From: Septoria linicola
Lineage: Eukaryota > Ascomycota > Dothideomycetes > Mycosphaerellales > Mycosphaerellaceae
Length of the DNA: 64,000 nt
Assembly (NCBI GenBank): GCA_024114885.1
Contig: CP099432.1
Coordinates: forward strand, 62,001-126,000
Reading direction: 5' to 3'
The position numbers and the translations under genes were made by a program. How positions within the stretch are numbered: the stretch's first letter is position 1; every line of letters starts with the position of its first letter. Below the pieces are notes generated by a model that saw only the letters and a list, made by a program, of their open reading frames with translations, was not told the origin of the DNA and ran no database searches. Shown here one piece after another: positions 11,901 to 24,645 of the stretch.

Positions 11901-13680
11901 CATCGCCCCAGCCTGAGCTTGTTCATGTGGACAAGCGATCCACCATACGCCAATTGGGCATTGAGACTTCGAAATCTCGCGATCCCGCAGACTGAGAGCA
12001 TATGGAGATGGAATGAAGCAAGACGCTTCAGATTTGGCCGACACGTTCCAAGCAGTAACAGGAAACTGGCCTGTATGCAAAGCCAATGCGCTGGCGCAGA
12101 TCGGCGTCGATGTGGGCTGCAAAAGCTCAGTTTGCGGCTCCAGCAGCTCTCCTGCAAAGGCGCGCGCGGAGTCTTGGGCATAAACCGCGAGTTCGTGGTC
12201 CATCCTTGCTATGATGTAGTGGCAGCGGCCATCTCATCCATCTACATGGACGTGAAGGAAGCAGCATTCCGAGGGAACGTCGCATACGCGAATGACTCAC
12301 GCACGTTACACATCAATCACACCTACCGCCGCGACGATACAGACATGCGCAGTGCGACACATCATTACCAAGAGGATACTTTTGCCCACCAACAGACCAG
12401 TCCAAAGGACACTGATCGAATCGCAGCGCTCTCAACCTTTGCCACCAGCATAAACTAATAACAACTGTACGTGCCAGCCAAGTCGACGCAGTCTCATCCT
12501 TGACCTGCTCCAATTTAGAAGTCAAGGAACGAGCGCCCTCCCATAAGCTCTCCACTGAGCCACGAAAGCCAATCACTTGCAGCGATCAGTGCGCATGTGC
12601 CTCCTCGGACATGATTCTGGACACGCGTGATAACTTTGACATGTTCACGGTAGCGCTTGATCAAGGGCTACTGCCCAATCCTCCTAAAATTGGGGAAGGT
12701 CCAACTGCAAAACCTCAACCATTGGTTCCCAAGGTTCCGTAATGATCGAGCGACAGAGCGGGCGGCCTCCACGATGGACATCTCGAGTATGACCAAGCAT
12801 TATCATCATAAGAGGCGATCCATCCACTGTCGCAACATCAACCGCCGTCTTTCAGCAAAGCTTGATCAGGAAGGACTCGGCGGAGGCATGCCATAGAAAT
12901 GACAGCTCTTGTCGAGCAAGAGATCGCAAAGTGAGATATCAGACCGCCGATCGGCGACTACTGCGGCAGCATTATCACCTTCTGCCACTAATCTCGATCT
13001 TCGCTCTTGTGAGCGGCCTGAAGAGCATCGGACACTCCGCCACGTGAGCACATCATCGACTGCAATCGCCAAGGTAAGCTTCAGATTTTCTGGAAGATGG
13101 CGTCCAAGCTCATCCAGAATTGGTATGGAACAAGAGCATTGGAGAGATAGTATAACGGAATCTGTGTGCATGAACGCGAGCCAGGATTGCATAATTGAGA
13201 CAACTCCGGAGCTCCAATTACGCTTATGGGGTCAGTTGGTCAAGGAAACCTTGGACAGCAGCAGCAAATCAAAGTAGGCAGCAGAGAATGGTGCAGCAAT
13301 CGATCCCGAGAATGACAGCAGCGGAGAACTGTCTTTCGATCCACTTCCACTCTGCCCCACGAGCTCAGTAGCTCGCATCGAGCCTTGCAACAAGGACCCT
13401 GTGTTAGCATACCGAATCAGACTCCAACAGAGTCTTGCAAGAACGCAAACACAACCTCCGCTTGAGCCAGCTTTGCTCTACCATGTAGATCCCACCGAAC
13501 TAGAGAAGCCGTTCTCTATTCTTTTTCTGTGCACGAGAGAGAGCATTGACAGGCCATTCGCTGAAGACCGGTCCGAATGACTCGCTAGACTTCAAAGCGG
13601 ATGTAGAGAAACTTCCTCCAGGTCCAAGCGAGCGAGTTCCACATATCACTTTGAGCCTTCGTCTTTGACTAGGAGCAGCG
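8985..13680. other. Mostly non-coding, no firmly supported gene
   Basis: Nearly 4.7 kb of ordinary-composition DNA with many short overlapping frames and no clear gene. A CAACAACAACAAC microsatellite sits near 9,403-9,420. The best candidate frame is 10828-11457 on the minus strand, listed separately. Other frames of 100-200 codons (for example 10178-10780 minus and 11919-12458 plus) overlap frames of similar length on the opposite strand and show no recognisable domain. RIP-saturated sequence begins abruptly at the right end. Confidence 0.4.
10828..11457 (-). CDS. Possible hypothetical protein, 209 aa (weak)
   Basis: An open frame of 209 codons from ATG to stop, the longest in this gene-poor stretch. 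The protein is rich in Arg, Ser, Glu and Leu, has no signal peptide or membrane segment, and matches nothing I recognise. It is the only frame here with a fairly balanced composition, and no long frame competes with it on the opposite strand. It might be one exon of a larger minus-strand gene extending toward 13.2 kb, but I could not define splice junctions. Chance is a real alternative. Confidence 0.2.
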   Translation of the reverse strand: METAKGSNEIRSRGLRSSESCRDLRGRNLLFHGRLVFEVNEVLGIESEAGTRDEMLILEAPRAPRDLLQSDVSPNNKVGGLKRSGVCISRALSHIDATSPSSAQSSRPSIASSIRAVQQEALHVHTPSEAMQEKYQRTKMPVANQPGDTSGVEVEQEGELTRKLPFLVGYDLARKNRAVMTSRLLGRVLVVRARTEFMQAATTSEIPGN

Positions 13681-13689
13681 GAGATCTGT

Positions 13690-16600
13690 AAATACTAATT
13701 AATATCGAATTCGCGTAAATTAGCGTAGGAGGATACTACTAAATAATAGAATTACCTTTAAGAATTATTTAGATATATACTAGACGAATAGATAGTCTCT
13801 ATAGAACCTATATCGAGTAACGATATACTAATTATAGGATATTACTTTAGTCGATAGTAGTAAGAGGAATTCTAGATACTAATATATAAACTAAGAGGCT
13901 ACCTATTTATTATCGTCTCTAACTATAAAGAAGCTAAGAAATAGATAGAGGTATTATCGGTAGCTAGCGAACGCGATACTCGAGTATAAGGACTATAAAG
14001 TATATTACGTTATATAAATAGACTAGTCGTAAATACGAGAGATCTTAATCTAGTACCTTTAATTAATATATTACGCGCTACGCTCTATACTATACTTATT
14101 ATATCTAGACGTATCCTTTCCTACTAGGATTCGCTAGTACTAGCGTTTATATAAAGCTCGTTAATCTTTTATAAGCTATACCGAAGACGTAACTAATACT
14201 CTAGGTCTCGTAGAGTAGGTTAGGTTCTACGTATAGCCTATAGCGAAGTATCTAGTAAGGTCGACAAATATACCTAGGACCGATCCTATAACAAGCCTAT
14301 AGCTAAGTAATCGAAATTAAATACTATATATACTAGTAATTTAACTATCTACTTAGAAAAGCGCACGTATACGTACTAGATACCTACTATAATTAGAAAA
14401 TAATTTTACTTCTTAGTAGTACTAGGAAGGGTAAATTAGACGCTAATTACTCTAATATCGAGAGTAGCGACTTAGATAAAGATATTACCTCGACCTTACT
14501 ATACTCTATAAGTCGATATATCTTAAATAGATACGCTACTAATACGATTAACTATCTATATCTTTAGTAAAGTTAGTCTTAGGTATAGTAGTCTATTAAC
14601 GATAAGAAGCTATAAACGTATATATCTAAAGATTACTTAGCTTTAGATAGGCCTAGGCCGTTAGGTCCTTAATAGACCTACCTTTTATATAAATATTACT
14701 TTATATTTCTAATATACGATAGATATAGAGTTATAAAAAACGAATATCCTAGGCGGTAAGAAGTCTATTAGTTTCGACGAAATAATATATCGAAAGGTCG
14801 TAAGGTAGTAGTAATAAGTAAAGGGTAGCGGACGAAGCTAGTAAGAAAGTAACTTAAGGTCCTACTATTTCTAATATATAAGCTTAAATACTTATAGCCT
14901 TTATTATATAGAAGGCGCGACTTTAATAACTTCACGACTTATTATAAGGCTATAGTAGGTAATTCTCTAGGACTTCTCTACTAACGTTATAGTTAGGACG
15001 CTATAGTAAGAGAAGATTTTATCGAAGTTAGCTAGAGTATTTATATATAAGTAAGAAAGAGAGTAGATCGCTAGACTAGAGGTCGTATTAGATTAGATAG
15101 GAATAGGCTATATAATAATACGTCTAAGGAATAAATCGGGTACCTAGATCGCGAGCTAGTATCTATTAAAGCGTAGAGAGTAAGTTAAGACTACAATATA
15201 GAATTCTTGTCGCTACGGATATTAAGGATCTCTTAGAAAAGACTATTACTTTTAAGTTTCCTACTATACTCCTACTCTCTATTATACTATCCCGCTAGCG
15301 TTAGTATTAATATAAGCGATATACTACTATACGCTATAGTCTAATATATCTAGCTAGTAATAGTATATTAATACCTAAATAGTAATATATTAATTAGAAA
15401 GATAGTATTAGACCTTAATTAGTAAGCTTATAGCTATAAAGTAGAACGGGAGCCTAGACTATAAGTAATATACGAGCTCGTAGATTAGTACTACTAGACT
15501 AACGCTTAAGGTAGTCGATTCTATAGGTTTATTTAATCTTCTATTTCGTAGTATATAAGAGTTTATATCTAGATCGAATTATTTCTCTATAGAGCGTTAT
15601 CGACCTAAATTACTACTTTAGATAGTCTAGCTAAGCGCTTTAGGTAGGTATAGTAGTAATTTTAGAGTACGTATTTCTAATTCGTATCGCTATTAGCTAG
15701 AGCGAGTAAACTCTAGAAGGTACGAAGTCGTAGGTATTATATATATTAATACTTACGAGTATTACTATTCCCTACTAGGCTACTATATATAATTCCTCTA
15801 CGTCTTAGATACTAATAAGGTAGGTAGCTTTCCTTACTATTTATAGCTACTAATTATATAGTACTAATAGTAGTATATTTAGAGTAGAGAAGTAATTAAT
15901 AAGAGTAGGTTAAAGTAGGTAGAATAGTAGTCTATAATTACGTACTATACTTCGATAAGTTAAGAAGAGTATCTTCTACTTATTTATATATTATCTAGAT
16001 AGAGGTACTAAAATAGAGAACTATCTTCGTAAACTATTTCTCGTTTCTTACTCTTAGTATAAATAGTAGGCTATAGAGACCTATTATATAGCTATATAGT
16101 ATACGTAATATATAGCGACGATTATAGTTCTTCTCTTCTCTTTCTTTACCTAGATAGTTAGTTCCTAGTCTCTATTTAATAATAGCCTTAAGTTCCTACT
16201 AGTACGCTATAGATTCTAAGGTTACTACTACTAAGTATAAGTATAACGATTTAGAAAGTCTTCCTCCTAGCTAGTATATATAGAGTTTTAGAAAGATTAA
16301 GTACTTATTACGACTCTACTAGATAGAGCCGAGCTACGCTAAGTAGATTATAGTTAGACGAATTCCTAAAGCTTATAGCTAGGAACTTAGTATTAAGGAT
16401 TCGCTTACGCGAGCGAAAATATAGCTTACGATAGTAGGAGCTATATATATAAGTATATATTATAAAGTAGGCGTTATTTAAGATATAGTAGGTTAAGGCT
16501 CTTCTCTATTAAATAAGTAAGTTATAGATAGGTCGATAGAGCGTTAATCGTAGACGATATAGATAGTATCTATATATATCTAATAGGCGTTTCTTACTAG

Positions 16601-19040
16601 TACTAGTTAGTTAGCGTACTCTTTAGATTAGGTTCTAGTAGTTAGATAGCGCTATATAATAGACGCTAGTAGATATCTAGTCTATTCGTACTAAGAATTA
16701 TCTATAAAAGCTATATAGCCTCTAACTAGGCGTATAGTAGGTTTAATTATAAGTATAATAGCTATTATAGAGTAGTACTAGAGCGATTTTATAGCGATAT
16801 CGTTAAATCTTATACGTTAAGTAGCTTCGAGTACGTATATAGGTAAAGACCTTAGATCGATATCTATCTAGGTCGAAGCTATAGTACTCGTCTAGTAAGC
16901 TAAGCTCTACTAGAGCGTAAATAAACTTTATTACCTTTATCGTAGTTAGTCGCTTAAGTAAACCTTTAACTATACGTACCTTGCCTCTTAAAAATATAGC
17001 TATACGAAATTAGTATAGCATATACTATACCGCGTTATATATAAGAGTAGTATTTATAGAGTTTATCGTCTAGACTTAGCTTCTACGTTCTTTATATAAC
17101 GTCTAATACTAAATATAGTTAATTAGACTCTTATTACTATTAGTGTCTTAGAGGATAGGTAGTTCGTATAAGAGAATAGTAATAGGCGAAATACTTATAT
17201 ATACTAATAATCTATAAGACTAACTATATATATAGATACTAGCTAGGAGAAGAGAAACCTTACCTCTTACTTAGCTACTAGATAGTTCTCTTTTCTCGAG
17301 TTTTTATATCTACTATAGCTACTCCGAGACGCGAATTACCGATAAAGCTATAGCGACTATACTAATATAGTTCGAGATAGTTCGTATAAGAAAGGCTCGA
17401 GAGAGAAGAGTAGAATATTTTACTTTTAACTTCAAGTATTATATCTAGTAGCTTAGAGTTATAAGGTTACTATAGAGGCTTTTATTTAGATTAGTAGCGT
17501 CCGAACTAAGGCTCTAGGAATCGAGCTATAGCTTACTCGCTAAGGAGCGATAATAGTATAAAGCGAGAGCGTCTAATACGAAAAGTAAACGAGTACTAGT
17601 ACTAATAGCTAAGATCTTAATTTAGACTTCTAAACTATCTAGTTATTAATAGCCTTAACTAGCTAGAAGGTATTCGTATATCGTAAGGACGGAGAATATT
17701 ATTAGTATATAACTAGGTTACTACTTTTAGTCTAAGGCTCTACTACTATAGATATTTATCGAATATAGGATCTATATACTTAGTAGTTAATACTCGTGTT
17801 CGTTAATTATATAGTATCTTCGACCTATATATTATATATTAGCCGAATAAGAAGCTATTCTTACTAGTCTAAATTATACTAGTTCGTAATATCTACGTAG
17901 CGTAGGTTCGATACTACTCGTATATACTAGATTAGTAATTAATTCTAAAGCTTACTAAGAAGTAAAAGAGCTACCTTATTAAGCTTACTTCTAGCGAGTT
18001 CGAGTATAAATAGTGTTTATACGAGTACCTAGAGCCTTACTTAGTTATCGATATTACTCTATATCTAAGCTATAGTCGTCTATATATATAGACTCGCTAG
18101 AGCTAGCGGTCTTACTACTATAGAGAGTCTAAGCTACTTCTCTAAAGCTACTAAAAGCTAAGCTAATCCTGAAATCTAGTAGAGAGTCTCGTATTTCTCG
18201 TTAGTAGGCTCGCCGATCTAGTAAGAATAATATATTATCTCGATAATAGCGTTAGTAAGATAGACTAAGTAAGGTAGTATATATCTAGCGAATAGTATAC
18301 TACTAAACGTTCGCTTCTCTAGAGCTCTATATTAGTCGCTTATAGTCTCTACTTAATATAGTAGCTATTATAGTAAATAGAGTTATTAGTAGGTTATATA
18401 GTAAGTATATAAGAGAAGGTAAAAGTAAAGTAGTAAGAGTATAATATAGGAAGTAGAGTCGTAGAAGTAAAGTAGAGAGTAAAGGCTAAAGCTAACGCTA
18501 TAAGCTAATATATATAGGCTCGCTATTAATAACTTAGCCGCTTATAGAACGCTAGTAAAAAAGGTTATAATCTTAGTACTAGGATATACGCGACGCGACT
18601 AGGTGTACCTACTATAGTAATTAGTCTTATTACTTCTAATCTAATATATACTACTCTTTTAAGTATCTATACTTATTATAAGCTATTATATATCGTCGTC
18701 GCTAACTATAGTAAGCTTACTACTATCTTAGATACTACGTAGTAAGCGATAGAGTAATAAGACGCTTAATAAGCTTAAATATACCTTCGATAATACTAGT
18801 ATATCTAATATACTACTAGGTACGTACTATAAGCTCTACTCGATAACTATATATCGTATCTAGCTCTTATATAAGCTGTTTAGCTACTCTTATCTACTAC
18901 GGAGCGTAAAGCTTAGTCGTAAGCTAGTACTATCTACTTACTATAAGCGACTATTATTTAAGTACGTAATAGAGTTTCTAGACGCGTATCTAGACGAGAT
19001 CGCGTAGTATATATAGGATTACGAGGAGTATAGTATTGTC
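13690..19040. repeat. RIP-saturated repeat island 1
   Basis: About 5.3 kb in which CpA and TpG are almost absent; I noticed only about a dozen across the block. TpA is hugely enriched while CpG is still common. This is the signature of repeat-induced point mutation (C to T at CpA, both strands), which acts on duplicated DNA in filamentous ascomycetes. ATG is effectively eliminated, so no ORF of useful length exists. Both boundaries are sharp: near 13,685 on the left, with a short transition around 19,030-19,090 on the right. I could not identify LTRs, terminal inverted repeats or a protein family, so the parent element is unknown. Confidence 0.85.
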
Positions 19041-20373
19041 GTTAGTAATCGGACAATATAGAATGTCTTATATCGTCGTGGATTCAGTCGCAAGGTAGCG
19101 CAGACTAATTACTGTGGCTGGTACACTTAGTAGTCGCGTCGCGCGCACCCCAGTGCCAAGATTGTAACCTTTTTTGCTAGCGTTCTACTTCTGGCTTCAG
19201 TCATGACCTCGAGGCTCACTTTGACTCGCGAGCTCGCGCTATCAAGGGTCGGGAGATCGCGCCCATCTGGCCACGTCTTCTGGCAAAAGAGCGGCTATCG
19301 ACTGATGAAGGCCAGTCTTGCAGTCCCAAGCCTCCCTGAATGAGCTTTCGAGCTCTCCCATCCTGCAGATACGATGGTGGCTTATTCATGCGCATCACCA
19401 GCGCTTGCTTCACCTTTGCCAAGCACCCGTGCCGCCCCGAGTGCTTGATCCAGACGACAGCACGGTCATGACACGAAATAGCCATGTCAACAGGTCAGCC
19501 AATGTCATCTCCTGAAAGCCAGCTGAAAATCGCTGCCATCAGAAATATATGGCAACTAGCAAGGCGACTGACAGCATACAACTTCATTCCCAGCGCATCG
19601 CGGAACGTCTGGTCGAGTGGACATGCCGCCGAATCCCTGAAGACTCGGCTTCCAACGGTCGAGCCCGAGCTCTACCTTGCTGAACTTGATGACCAGAGCA
19701 CACACCGCCAGGTCAGATTCTTTGGCTTCACATGCACAACATTACCTCAAAGCACGCAAAGCTTTGCCATCTACCAGTGTTTCTCAACTTCCCCTCCTCT
19801 CAGCAATAGCTGCACACCGACGCAGCCATATGGCCACGAATCTCCTCAACTGCGAGTACAGATCTTACGACACCAGCTTTGATCGGGGTCACTTTTTTCG
19901 AAGCAAGTTCATTCCGTGAGCCGCTGAGACGACCGCAACCATGCCGAAGACGATGGGTCTGGAATGGACGGATGCGCGCGTGCTTACGATGACAAGGCTG
20001 CAGGACTTCCAAGTCATTCTCATTTTTTGCCTCACGTCCTGGCCCCTGGGACTGCTGTGGCGATCCTACATCTTGTCCTGTCCAGTGCTCAAGCACTGCG
20101 CATACCGGCAAGGACCCTGCCTAGGATAAGTATGACAAGACCTGCATCTGCAGCAATCCGCAAAGGGAAATGGAGCCGCCGATGTCTCGACTACCTGCAC
20201 ATTGATCAGGTCTGAGGGATTGCGTTGACCCAGGAGGTAGGCACTGCCGGCGGGGGAGAGCAAAGCAGTAACAACATCTGCACTTTTCAGCCCGTTTCTC
20301 ACCTGCATGAACTGTATGCTGTGATGCCGCAGATGCGCAGATGCGGCTCCACTGAAATCAGCATAAGGACTAC

Positions 20374-20438
20374 TCGCCCGAGGACAGATCGTCTACATGC
20401 CGTCGCCCGAGGACAGATCGTCTACATGCCGTCGCCCG
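20374..20438. repeat. 29-bp tandem duplication (2.2 copies)
   Basis: Two identical 29-base units at 20374-20402 and 20403-20431, each beginning TCGCCCGAGGACAGATCG, are followed by seven bases of a third copy. The perfect identity indicates a recent slippage or duplication event. No function is evident. Confidence 0.85.
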
Positions 20439-21599
20439 CAGGTTTCCGAGCAGCACTCGTGGCGCCCAATATTCGTGCACCGCTTCGAAGAGGAGCTGGT
20501 AGTTCACCTGCTGCTGCTGACTCCCTACGCCCGTCCGTATCTTTGTCGCCTCGAGGGGTGTAATGGCCACAGCACCTCTTCGTCTAGGGCAAGAACTCGA
20601 GGTTGTCCTGCATGGTGCATTTGACAGGACTGCGGGCCATGAAGAGCACACGGACCTGCGGATGTTGAGGAGTACACGACACTATGGGTGATGAAGAGTA
20701 CACCGGACTGAGGTAGCAGATGTTCGAGGCACAGTTTACGCACAGCGCACAGCCTTTGGGAAGAGAATCCCGCGCGAGCGAAGGCGTGAAGGTATCGGTC
20801 TGGTTCCCCTTTCAGGCTCAATGTGAGTCCATAGACGACTGTGCACAGGTCTTCAGACGTATTCGCAGTCAACTTCGACCTTCCCGTGTCTGTCAGACTC
20901 GCTATATGTCATCTACTGTTCTAGACTCGAATCTGCTCCTATCTACTACTACGCAGACTCCACATAGGAGGACAGCATATCTAGCAGATGACGTTGATAA
21001 AGAAGCACAGCCTAGTACAGAGCACCACTGCCGGCCAGGCTCTAGCACCTTGCTGAGCATCCTCGCCGTTTCATTTCAGACACTCTTTCAGACGACACGG
21101 AATAGCGCTAAGTACAAGTGCGGCAGTAAGGCCCAGGAACACCACTCTAACGTCGTGCAAACATACGGCGAGGGCCCCATGATGCGATTCCGGGTCAGCT
21201 CTACTACTGGGTTCTACTCTATTAGCAAGGCGACGACTGGCGACCACTTCGATCGCATTAGGCATGATTGCCATTCCTAACGATTGGACATTGAACACGA
21301 CAGAAGACAATAGCTTTATGCTAGCTGTTGCTGTGCGCGTCGAGGGCGCTATGCTCAACAGCTATTTGTTGCCTATTTGGCCCGTCTTTCTCCCGCTGGT
21401 GAACGAGTTCGCGACCTCGTTCATCACTATTCTGACTACCGCTACTGTCTGGAAAACGCTCGGGATGCGAGCAATCCATGCGCTTCTCGTGTGTGGGCAG
21501 ACACCCTGCAACATGCAAGTACCCGACGAATTGATGGCGGCGGACCAGCCAGCTTCTACAAACGGGTAAGCGATCAAACAGCAGTGCTGGCACTTCTTC

Positions 21600-21681
21600 C
21601 CTTTTCCCTTATCCTCTCTTCTACTCTTACTCTCATCTCTTTGTCACTTGTACACACACACGCACAATTTCGTATCCAGCC
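21600..21681 (+). promoter_or_regulatory. Pyrimidine-rich promoter/leader tract
   Basis: A run dominated by C and T, ending in an ACACACACACG stretch, directly precedes the start codon at 21682. CT-rich tracts just upstream of the ATG are common in filamentous-fungal genes and mark transcription start regions. Here the tract supports both the direction and the start chosen for the downstream gene. No TATA box or specific operator was identified. Confidence 0.5.
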
Positions 21682-22408
21682 ATGTCGACTTCAGCTTCGA
21701 CCACCAAGCAAACCGCATCCATTTCTTCCTCCTCATCCACCACCACCTCCTCCAAGATCACCAAGCCGCGCAAGAAAGCGTCAGCTCGCAAGCTACTCCA
21801 ACGCAAGTCAATCCTCCCCAGTCAAACTGTGACATCTACTGCCCACATGTCGACTGATTCGATGACCGTCTGCAGTACCCACTCCTCCCAACGAGCGCCT
21901 CCACACACTCCTCACGCGTCTCCACCGACCCACGCCCGCCTTTGTCATCTACGAACAGAAGCGCTTCAAGGCAGAGCTGGTCCCACACGGCAATCTGGCC
22001 AAGAAGCAGCCGCATCAGATCATACCTTGGGGAGGTAGCACGCAAGTCGAGAGTCAAGCTGGAGGAGGAGGGGAATGCGGCGAAGCAAGAGGAGATGAAG
22101 ATGGATGGTGCAGCTCGGTGCAAGAAGCGCGTCAATATGCGGCGGAATCGGCTTGTCCTGCACTGGAAGCTGAGTTGAAACGCAAGGTTCGCGAGATGGA
22201 GAATAACGCGGCACTGAGCTCCGATCGCACTTGTGGTGTCGACGGCGGGCGCAAGGGGTCTTCTGGTCAGAAGATGGAGAACAAGGAGGCTGTACGCACT
22301 GGCGCACCGACTGCCAAAATGTACACAAAAGCGCTTGTCGACACCGTTGGGCAGAAGGAATCAAGCGGAAACATATCATCGGACTGGGAGTTTGAGTTGG
22401 ACTTGTAA
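21682..22408 (+). CDS. Hypothetical protein, 223 aa, two exons
   Basis: The start codon at 21682 follows a CT-rich leader. Exon 1 (21682-21820) encodes a Ser/Thr-rich N-terminus followed by a basic cluster, KITKPRKKASARK, that could be a nuclear targeting signal. A 55-bp GT...CAG intron (21821-21875) containing CTGAT as a plausible branch site shifts the frame into a second open frame running to TAA at 22406-22408. The spliced product is exactly 224 codons including the stop. The middle is moderately conserved-looking (PAFVIYEQKRFKAELVPHG). The C-terminal half is charged, has a short helical stretch near ALEAELKRKVREMENN, and ends in an acidic tail, WEFELDL. No family was recognised. The donor GTCAAA is not canonical, so the exact junction is uncertain. 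Confidence 0.5.
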
Positions 22409-24207
22409 GAGCCGATTACCTGCGTGGTCGAGGCATTGTTGGCTCATAGAAGGGCCAATGGAGTAGCTTCAGTCAGAGATGCTGTGGTTACGTCAGTTTG
22501 TTTGTATGTGAAGACACCGGGTGCGATTGGAGCATGTTGTACTCGTATACTGGATATCTTGAGCTCAACTGCGCATGTATCTGTGTGATTATTCCCTTTT
22601 GAACTCATTGAAAATAAGACTTGTCGTTGTGAGTGAGGAATCGCCCGTTGTGTGCTTCCGAGATGCCCTCATATTAATAGCGAGTTTTTATGACATCCCT
22701 GCTGTTGGCCTAGGAACCGAATGCATCTGGGATCTTTCCAGAAAGAAAGTCAAGCGCTTCAGGCTGCGCCGTTGACCCTCTGATGTTTGTCTCCGTCTGC
22801 TGACTCATCGCATTTTCTTGTGATGAGGCTCGATGTCAGAGCTTGGCGCTGAACATTTCTCTGGCAGCTATAGAGGCGTACGCTGCGACTCCCGTGGCAG
22901 CATCTCGACGATGCGCTACAGACGTTGGCGTCCGCCTCGCTCGGCACCTTTGTCTGCTAGCTGAGCTATCGAGCGCCTTGCCCTTGCTGTGCCGTTCGCC
23001 AAGGTCGCTGCTCGTGTAAGGCCGGCACATGAGCTGGGTGTATACATGTTGCTTTTGCAGTACAGTCGGAGGTCTACAGATGCGCGAGAGCAAGCTTGAA
23101 ATACGACAGCTGACGTCGGCCTGACTTGCCCTGTGAAGATGACTTACTATCCAATGATTGGCTTTGAATCTCGTTGGGAGCGTAGGCAAAGGTTTCTGCC
23201 GCGGACCTCAGGCTGTGAACAGGAGTCCGCCTTGTGGTAACAGCTGATTCCCGCCCTATTCAACAATCTTTTGCTCAACTGAGCCTCGCCACTCCAGATA
23301 TGTGAGTATGGAAACGTACTTTGGGAAAGAGATTCTTTAAAAGCGTCAATTCCGCTGAGTGCCTTTGACGCCAGACTAATACGAGATGAGAGATCTGCGA
23401 TTCTTTGCGGTCCTATGTCCTCTTCCATTCGTGACTGGTCTGCGTGTGGACAATCGCTTTGTTTGTATGCTAAGGTGTCCAAATTCACACTCAAGCGTGC
23501 ATGGATTGGTGAAAAGAGCCCAATGCTTCCTGCCTATGAAAGTGATGATGTTCTTTGCACACCAATAATGTCCAGTGCTACAGTCGGGTCAGACTCGCGA
23601 GGGCAAAGCATCGGCATGGGGCTGGGTCGCTTGTGGGCCGAGAAGCTGCGTCGAGGTGCTGTAATCACCAAGGCACTTGATGCGGCCGGCGTGCATGATC
23701 TCAACAGAGCCGAAAACCATGATAGCCATCGTGTGTGGCCTATGCCATGAAGGCCACAGTGCCGAATACCAACCAAACCTCGCTTGGACGTCGGAATATG
23801 CTCCAATCGGCAGGAATTTCACTCCAATTTTGTCGACTCGTTGTAGTGCCACTTCTGAAAGGCCAGGCTGTCAAAGGACTAGATGTCAGCCACAGCTTGT
23901 TTGGACACCGGGATGAGCTTTGGTCGGCACGGACTCCGAAACACCATTGTCAGCTCGTTAGAGCACCACGTCCGGTAAACTGGGTCACCCAAAGGAGAGG
24001 TTGGACATCGCCAGTGGTGTGGATGTGCTCAAAGATCCGCTTCTTGGATGTAACAGCCCTCATCTGTAACACTCTTTGCCACGAAGTAATTCTGTCAAAA
24101 GTGGGCCCAGCAAACTTGCAACAAGAGTACAAGATCAAATTCTATAGAGCTGGACTCAACCATTCTTTAGTACATGATTGTCAGCCTGCTCGCAGAGCAG
24201 AGAGTCT
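22409..24207. other. Intergenic, no supported gene
   Basis: Ordinary-composition sequence without a convincing coding region. Frames of 110-165 codons exist on both strands near 23.1-24.2 kb, but they overlap each other and show no domain, signal peptide or gene-like composition. The first few hundred bases probably include the 3' flank of the gene ending at 22408. Confidence 0.4.
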
Positions 24208-24645
24208 TTACTTCGTGTTTGTGATCTGAATTTGTCGGCTGGGGTGTCTGGCGTGGCGCTCGTTGTATCTGGGAGCGACCATTTTGTCGTCTCCAAGAGT
24301 CGCATAATGTGCGAGATTGCCTGCAGACATCGAAAAGATATTCTCTGTCGTTGTCGTGACGGTCCCAGACTGGTGGCTGTTTGGCATTGCGATCGACTTT
24401 GGGTCGACTATGGTGCCGTACATGCGATGGTAGACCAGCTCGACTGATGAAACGGGTACTCTGCCGATCCGCCAATCTGTTGCTGCCTCTGAAGCCGTTT
24501 CTACCGACGATGTGCCGAAGATTCGCTGGATGTGGACGTCCGTTAGTCGGGGTATACTGGCCTCGCAAGGTCGGGTTTGATATAGCTGCGACGAGGGCAG
24601 GTATAGCATCATTGGGGGTTCCGTAGCCTGCTGATTTTCTGCCAT
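24208..24645 (-). CDS. Hypothetical protein, 145 aa
   Basis: The frame is open from 24840, but the most natural start is the internal ATG at 24645 (GTGATGGCAG), giving MAENQQATEPPMMLYLPSSQ at the N-terminus and a 145-residue product. The composition is balanced, with no low-complexity runs until a basic C-terminal tail (RYNERHARHPSRQ). A segment, DWRIGRVPVSSVELVYHRMY, looks like an ordered region with alternating hydrophobics. There is no signal peptide or membrane segment and I recognise no family. An upstream exon joined by an intron could exist. Existence as a gene is plausible but unproven. Confidence 0.35.
   Translation of the reverse strand: MAENQQATEPPMMLYLPSSQLYQTRPCEASIPRLTDVHIQRIFGTSSVETASEAATDWRIGRVPVSSVELVYHRMYGTIVDPKSIAMPNSHQSGTVTTTTENIFSMSAGNLAHYATLGDDKMVAPRYNERHARHPSRQIQITNTK

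Larger units (their letters stand above)
19060..21681. other. Intergenic, no supported gene
   Basis: Ordinary-composition DNA between RIP island 1 and the gene at 21682. Frames of up to 186 codons occur (for example 20720-21280 plus, 19484-19882 plus), but they overlap frames on the other strand and show no recognisable domain. A 29-bp tandem duplication lies at 20374-20431. The last 80 bases before 21682 are a CT-rich tract typical of fungal promoters and leaders. Confidence 0.4.

Noticed and set aside
11886..12576. Overlapping ORFs at 11886-12203 minus, 11919-12458 plus and 12313-12576 minus
   Set aside because: They compete on opposite strands; no domain or splice structure could be established. 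Chance frames in CpG-containing DNA are sufficient to explain them.
13690..19040. AT-rich block as centromere, mitochondrial insert or replication origin
   Set aside because: The bias is dinucleotide-specific (CpA/TpG lost, CpG kept), which is the RIP signature rather than simple AT richness or mitochondrial composition.
20720..21280. 186-codon plus-strand ORF
   Set aside because: The composition is rich in Ser/Thr/Arg without ordered segments, and it has no promoter context or recognisable motif.
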